Source: Globodera rostochiensis
Taxonomy: Eukaryota; Nematoda; Chromadorea; Rhabditida; Heteroderidae
Direction of reading: 5' to 3'
DNA length: 64,000 nt
NCBI GenBank assembly: GCA_018350325.1
Contig: JAEVLN010000011.1
Coordinates: 2,910,449 to 2,974,448, forward strand
The translations under genes were made by a program, and so were the position numbers. Positions within the stretch are counted from its first letter, which is position 1; each line of letters begins with the position of its first letter. The notes beneath the pieces are model-generated. The model was not told the origin of the DNA. It did not search any database and worked only from the letters and a program-made list of their open reading frames with translations. Shown here piece after piece: positions 60,387 through 64,000 of the stretch.

Positions 60387-61918
60387 GGGGGAATGATTGT
60401 GAAAGAGCCGATTATTGCATGCAGTTCACAGTCTAAACCACTTTTTTATTTGTTTAACTAAAGCAAGAATTGTTTTTCTTTCTGCAACAAAAAGAAACGA
60501 CCTTAAATCCGCGCAATTTAACGGTGATTTCCTCCATAAAACCATTAATTGGGAAATGGGAAGAGGAGACAATTTGTTGCATTTATTGTGATTTGTCGTG
60601 GAAATAACCATTAAATTAAAGAGAAAAAAGTTATTCTCAATTCGTCCTTTTGGCTGTTTTATGCTGATGATCTCATCACATATAACCGAAATCAAAGCAA
60701 AGAATTGGGTGGTGGGCCGAAGGATCGGCCTTCACGGCCTTGGGACTGAGCCCCCCCCTCCCTCCCAAATCCCCCCTTGACACTTTTGCTCCTTTTCCTT
60801 TGCTCTTTTGCCGTCTTTTCCTTTCTCCTCAAAATCCGATCCACGCATTTTCTCACCACCCGAGGGCGTATCATCCCTTTTGAGAGGGGGGGGGGGGGCT
60901 TCGAGTGATTGGGGTGTAAAAGGGGGCTACCGTATCCGATAATTGCTCGCCCCTCCGTTTGGTTCTCCCCCCCTCCCCCTTATCCTTTCCCTTCCCTTCG
61001 GGCGACAGCGACAAAACCGTGAAGGGGCGGGGTGGGGGGGGGGGGGAAGAGCCCCCCCCCCACCCCCCGCCCCTTCCGTTACTTCATTTCCCCTTTTTAA
61101 AAATTGAAAAGGGAATCGAATGACGTCGGGCGGGGGCGGGGGGAATGAATGAATTGGTCGTCCGTCGGAGATCCGACACGTCGATAACAATAAATGAATG
61201 ATGCGCGAATTTGCAATTGGGTGGTGGGGGAGAACAGAAATTGGGGTGGTTGGGACAAAAGAACGTTCCATTTTTTCTTCCGGGGCACCGACCGATGGTG
61301 GTGGATTCATCCGATCGCCCTCTTTCCCAGCTCTGTCCCATTGCATTTTGTGCCCCCCCCCCCATTTTCTGTCCGTTCGACCCCCCCCCCCCCCCCCCGC
61401 CCCCCCCCCTTGGGCCATCCGCGCGGGGTCCCCCCCCCCCCCCCTCCCCCTCCCCCTTCCCCATCCGTTCCCCGTTCTTTCTCTTGCAATAATGTAAAAA
61501 AGGGATGAATTGCATCGTTGAGAAAGAATGGGTGCGGGGGGGGGAACACATTTTGAAAGCTAAAAAAGTGAATGTGGCGGGGGGGGGGATGAGAATTTGT
61601 CCATTTTTGAGCAAAGGATTTTTACTTATTTTTTATTAGAATATTTTAAAAAGTTTTTGAAATTAAAAGACAAGAACAACGGAGGAAATGAACAAATTGG
61701 GTGATCAAAAATGAATTGACTCGCTGAGAATGCATTTGTTGAGGGAATTTGAGGGACCGAACCGGATTTGGAGGGGGGCGGGGGGGGGGGGTTGAGAGCG
61801 TGAACATGGCCAAAGAGAGACGATTTGGGAAACAAATACGGGGAGAACGGAACTGCTCCTTGTTGGCCCCCGATAACAATTTGTTGTGGCTGATCAGTGA
61901 GTGGTCGATCACATCCTC
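60387..61918. other. Convergent intergenic region, G/C-run-rich
   Basis: Between the 3' ends of CDC5L and the POU gene. G-runs and C-runs of 8 to 18 are dense from 60885 to 61600 (60886, 61030, 61048, 61360, 61381, 61429). No exon recognised; frames here are low complexity. Confidence 0.5.
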
Positions 61919-63564
61919 TCATCCGTAGAACAATTGTTGCTGCTGTTGCTGCAGCTGCAGTCTCTCCCGTCCCCCTGCCCCCATTTCTTCGTCCCTTCCG
62001 CCCATTTGCCCTCCGCCGTTGTACACTGCTGCCGCAGCACATGCCGCGGCCAGGTCAAGCATGTTCGGCTGCATTATGAACTGTTGGTGCTGCTGCTGGT
62101 TGTGGGGAAGGGCGGGATGGAGCTGTTGGTGCACTGACGACGTGGGAGAGGGGGACAGTGCCGGATGGGCAAGTGCAGAAGAATCCTTTTTAGGGTACGA
62201 GCGCATTAAGAAGTCATTGGCAAGGGAAATGAAAAGGCAAAAGCCCCCCCCCCCCCCCAATTACGTGTTGCTGTTGTTGTTGTTGCTGCGGAGTCATCCG
62301 TTTTTCCTTTTGCCGTCGGTTGCAGAACCAAACGCGTACCACTTCCTTGTCCAAGTTCATTTGCGCAGCAATGTCCCCGATTTCCTGTGCATTCGGTTTG
62401 GCCCCCTGTGAGTGGAATTTCCTCCTTTTATTTTGACTAAATTTCTGAGCTAAGCCTCGCCCAAAAGCCCCCCCCCGTTTTGTGGTTTATCCCTGGCCGT
62501 CCTTCCCTCCAACATTTGCGCACCTGTCTCACCGTTTGCTGGAAGAACTGCTCCAACTTGGCCTTTATGTGCACTTCAATCGACGTTCGCTTTTTCCGCC
62601 TCCGCGAGGCTGCCGCACTCGCCGATGCTCCGCCGCACGCGCCCATTTTGGCCTCAAAGTACACGCCGCCCCCGGCAGTGCCTTCCGGACCCAGAGAAGC
62701 GGCTTGTTCCAGCCAATTGAACAGTAGCGGCTTCAGTTTGCACATGTTTTTGAAGGACAACTGCCTTCAACGGAACTAATTAATGCTATCCGTTTCCCCA
62801 AATTACTCCCTAAATGCCATTGCCACCGTTAACCCCCCCCCCCCTCCCCGTCGCCCCCCTCTCTTTACAACGCTTCGAAGCGGCAAATTGTCGTCTGAGA
62901 GAACACTTGGCCACACAATTCGGCTAATTGCTGTCCCACGTCCGCCTGAGTGTAACCGAGCTTAACACGCCGTTGCTTGAACATCTTGGCGAAGTTCTCC
63001 AAGTCCTTAAGTGCTAACAATCTCAGCCCGTCGAATACGTCTCAGCGTCGTGCACTCCTCGCCTTCGTTACCTCCGAGCAAAGCTGCTCCTCTTCTTCCG
63101 TCATTCCGGATGTGCCAATTCCCGCCAAAAGGTGCTCTCCACCAATCCCTTCACTTGCGTTTTCTTCTTCGTCCTCCTCTTGTTGATGGAAGCGTTGTTG
63201 GCCCGAGGGACTTTCTCCCCCCGCACGCTTTGCCGTCTTTGGTCCATTTTCGAGTTCGGAAGAGGAGGAGGAGCTGGACGCCGAAGAGGAGGACGCCGAA
63301 TGATGCTGTTTATCGTCGGGGGACGGGAAAAGCATTCGGGAGGGCCCCTCTGAAATGAATGATTTGCATTTTCAATTCTCACATTTGACACAAACCCATT
63401 ATAAGTGAAGTTTGTGTGGTTGGCGTCATTGCCATCGTCCATTGTAAATTTGGGGAGATCAGCGGAAGTGCCGTGGGATGACGTTCGCCGGATGAGGACG
63501 GAAGAGACGGGGGAGGGAAAAGTTGGGGGTGTTTGGTCGGTTTGACAATGACGGATTGACTATG

Positions 63565-63603
<39 letters not shown>

Positions 63604-64000
63604 GTTTGGAGGGGGGCCAGACGGATGAATGGATGAGGGGACGGTCGTCGGAGGTCGGGCATGGACTTGAGGAAGAAGTTGGGGTTGGACTTTGTGCTGA
63701 CCATCCACCGAAGGGCCAATTTCCCTCTCCTCCGTCTGCTGAACGTTTTGATGTCCAAAAAGATGGCCAAACGATTGCGTTCCGAGTGCGGCCCATTGAT
63801 GAAGGGCAAAATCGGCGACGGCGACGGAGGAGGAGGAAGAGGGCGTCAGGAGGGGCGGGTACGGATGCAGAGGGGGCGGCAGGGGCTGCTGATCCGCAGA
63901 GGGCACGACGAATTGATGCGCTTGGGATGGGTGGCACGGGGCGTAGGCGCCGCCAATGGCGTAAAGGGCGGACTGGACAAGCCGAGAGGACCGTTAAGCA
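61919..64000 (-). CDS. POU-homeobox transcription factor (CEH-18-like), 5' end outside window
   Basis: The POU-specific domain is split over three exons: [20 protein letters not shown] and [24 protein letters not shown] (about 63010-62878), then [19 protein letters not shown] (62760). The linker is followed by [20 protein letters not shown] and the homeodomain end [20 protein letters not shown] (62400-62290). The [14 protein letters not shown] start and KPNAQEI match C. elegans CEH-18, a class II-like factor acting in gonad sheath cells and oocyte maturation. The N-terminal region is Pro/Gln-rich with a 12-Gln tract (near 63565-63602). A Ser/Glu-rich segment (63335-63042) precedes the domain. 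The C-terminus is Gln-rich and ends [13 protein letters not shown] at 61919. The frame is open to the right edge, so the first exon is missing. Confidence 0.92.
63563..63602. repeat. CAG/CTG trinucleotide repeat in POU gene
   Basis: Twelve consecutive CTG-type triplets on the plus strand (one ending in a variant gttg) encode a poly-Gln run on the minus strand, within the coding region. Such runs vary in length between individuals. Confidence 0.95.

Noticed and set aside
61084..61614. Long Gly/Pro-rich frames on both strands
   Set aside because: They are translations of G- and C-runs, not genes.

Overview
This is eukaryotic, almost certainly nematode, DNA. Genes are split into many small exons with very short introns (mostly 40-60 bp). 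Several start codons lie just after a TTTTAG-type acceptor, as expected for spliced-leader trans-splicing. The gene set is metazoan, with an expanded HNF4-type nuclear receptor pair and a CEH-18-like POU factor. Short introns, frequent GC-AG introns (seven seen here), long G/C homopolymer runs and moderate GC content fit a tylenchid or cyst-type nematode. The species is inference.

Layout (coordinates increasing): COG1 (minus, runs off the left edge), TXNL1 (minus), ACIN1/Acinus (plus), a secreted two-MAM-domain protein (plus), RAD1 (plus), phosphofructokinase (plus), two head-to-tail HNF4-like nuclear receptors (minus), RMI1 (minus), a possible bL34m exon (minus), TMEM98 (minus), ENSA/ARPP19 (plus), an Ig-superfamily membrane protein (minus), an unrecognised RRM protein, cyclin K and an eIF4B/4H-like protein (three closely spaced minus genes, operon-like), a tRNA-like gene (minus), casein kinase 1 gamma (plus), PIGO (minus), CDC5L (plus) and a POU-homeobox gene (minus, runs off the right edge). 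Most are housekeeping genes: Golgi tethering, redox, exon-junction and spliceosome factors, the 9-1-1 clamp and dissolvasome, glycolysis, GPI anchors, mitotic PP2A control and transcriptional CDKs. Neighbours show no common pathway beyond the operon-like trio.

The spaces between and inside genes are full of small non-autonomous transposons. Five have exact target-site duplications: three TAGAG-ended hAT-type elements (8-bp TSDs), a hAT-type element carrying one of them nested inside it (also 8 bp), and a solo LTR (5 bp). There is also a Tc1/mariner-type MITE with TA sites, a GGCACGTAGCC-ended intronic family, long foldbacks, and a group of elements whose two ends are inverted arrays of a short repeated word. 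One hAT-type insertion sits in the last codons of a nuclear-receptor gene and supplies its stop codon.

Exon coordinates were worked out by hand from splice signals, reading-phase agreement and remembered family sequences. No alignment or expression data were used.
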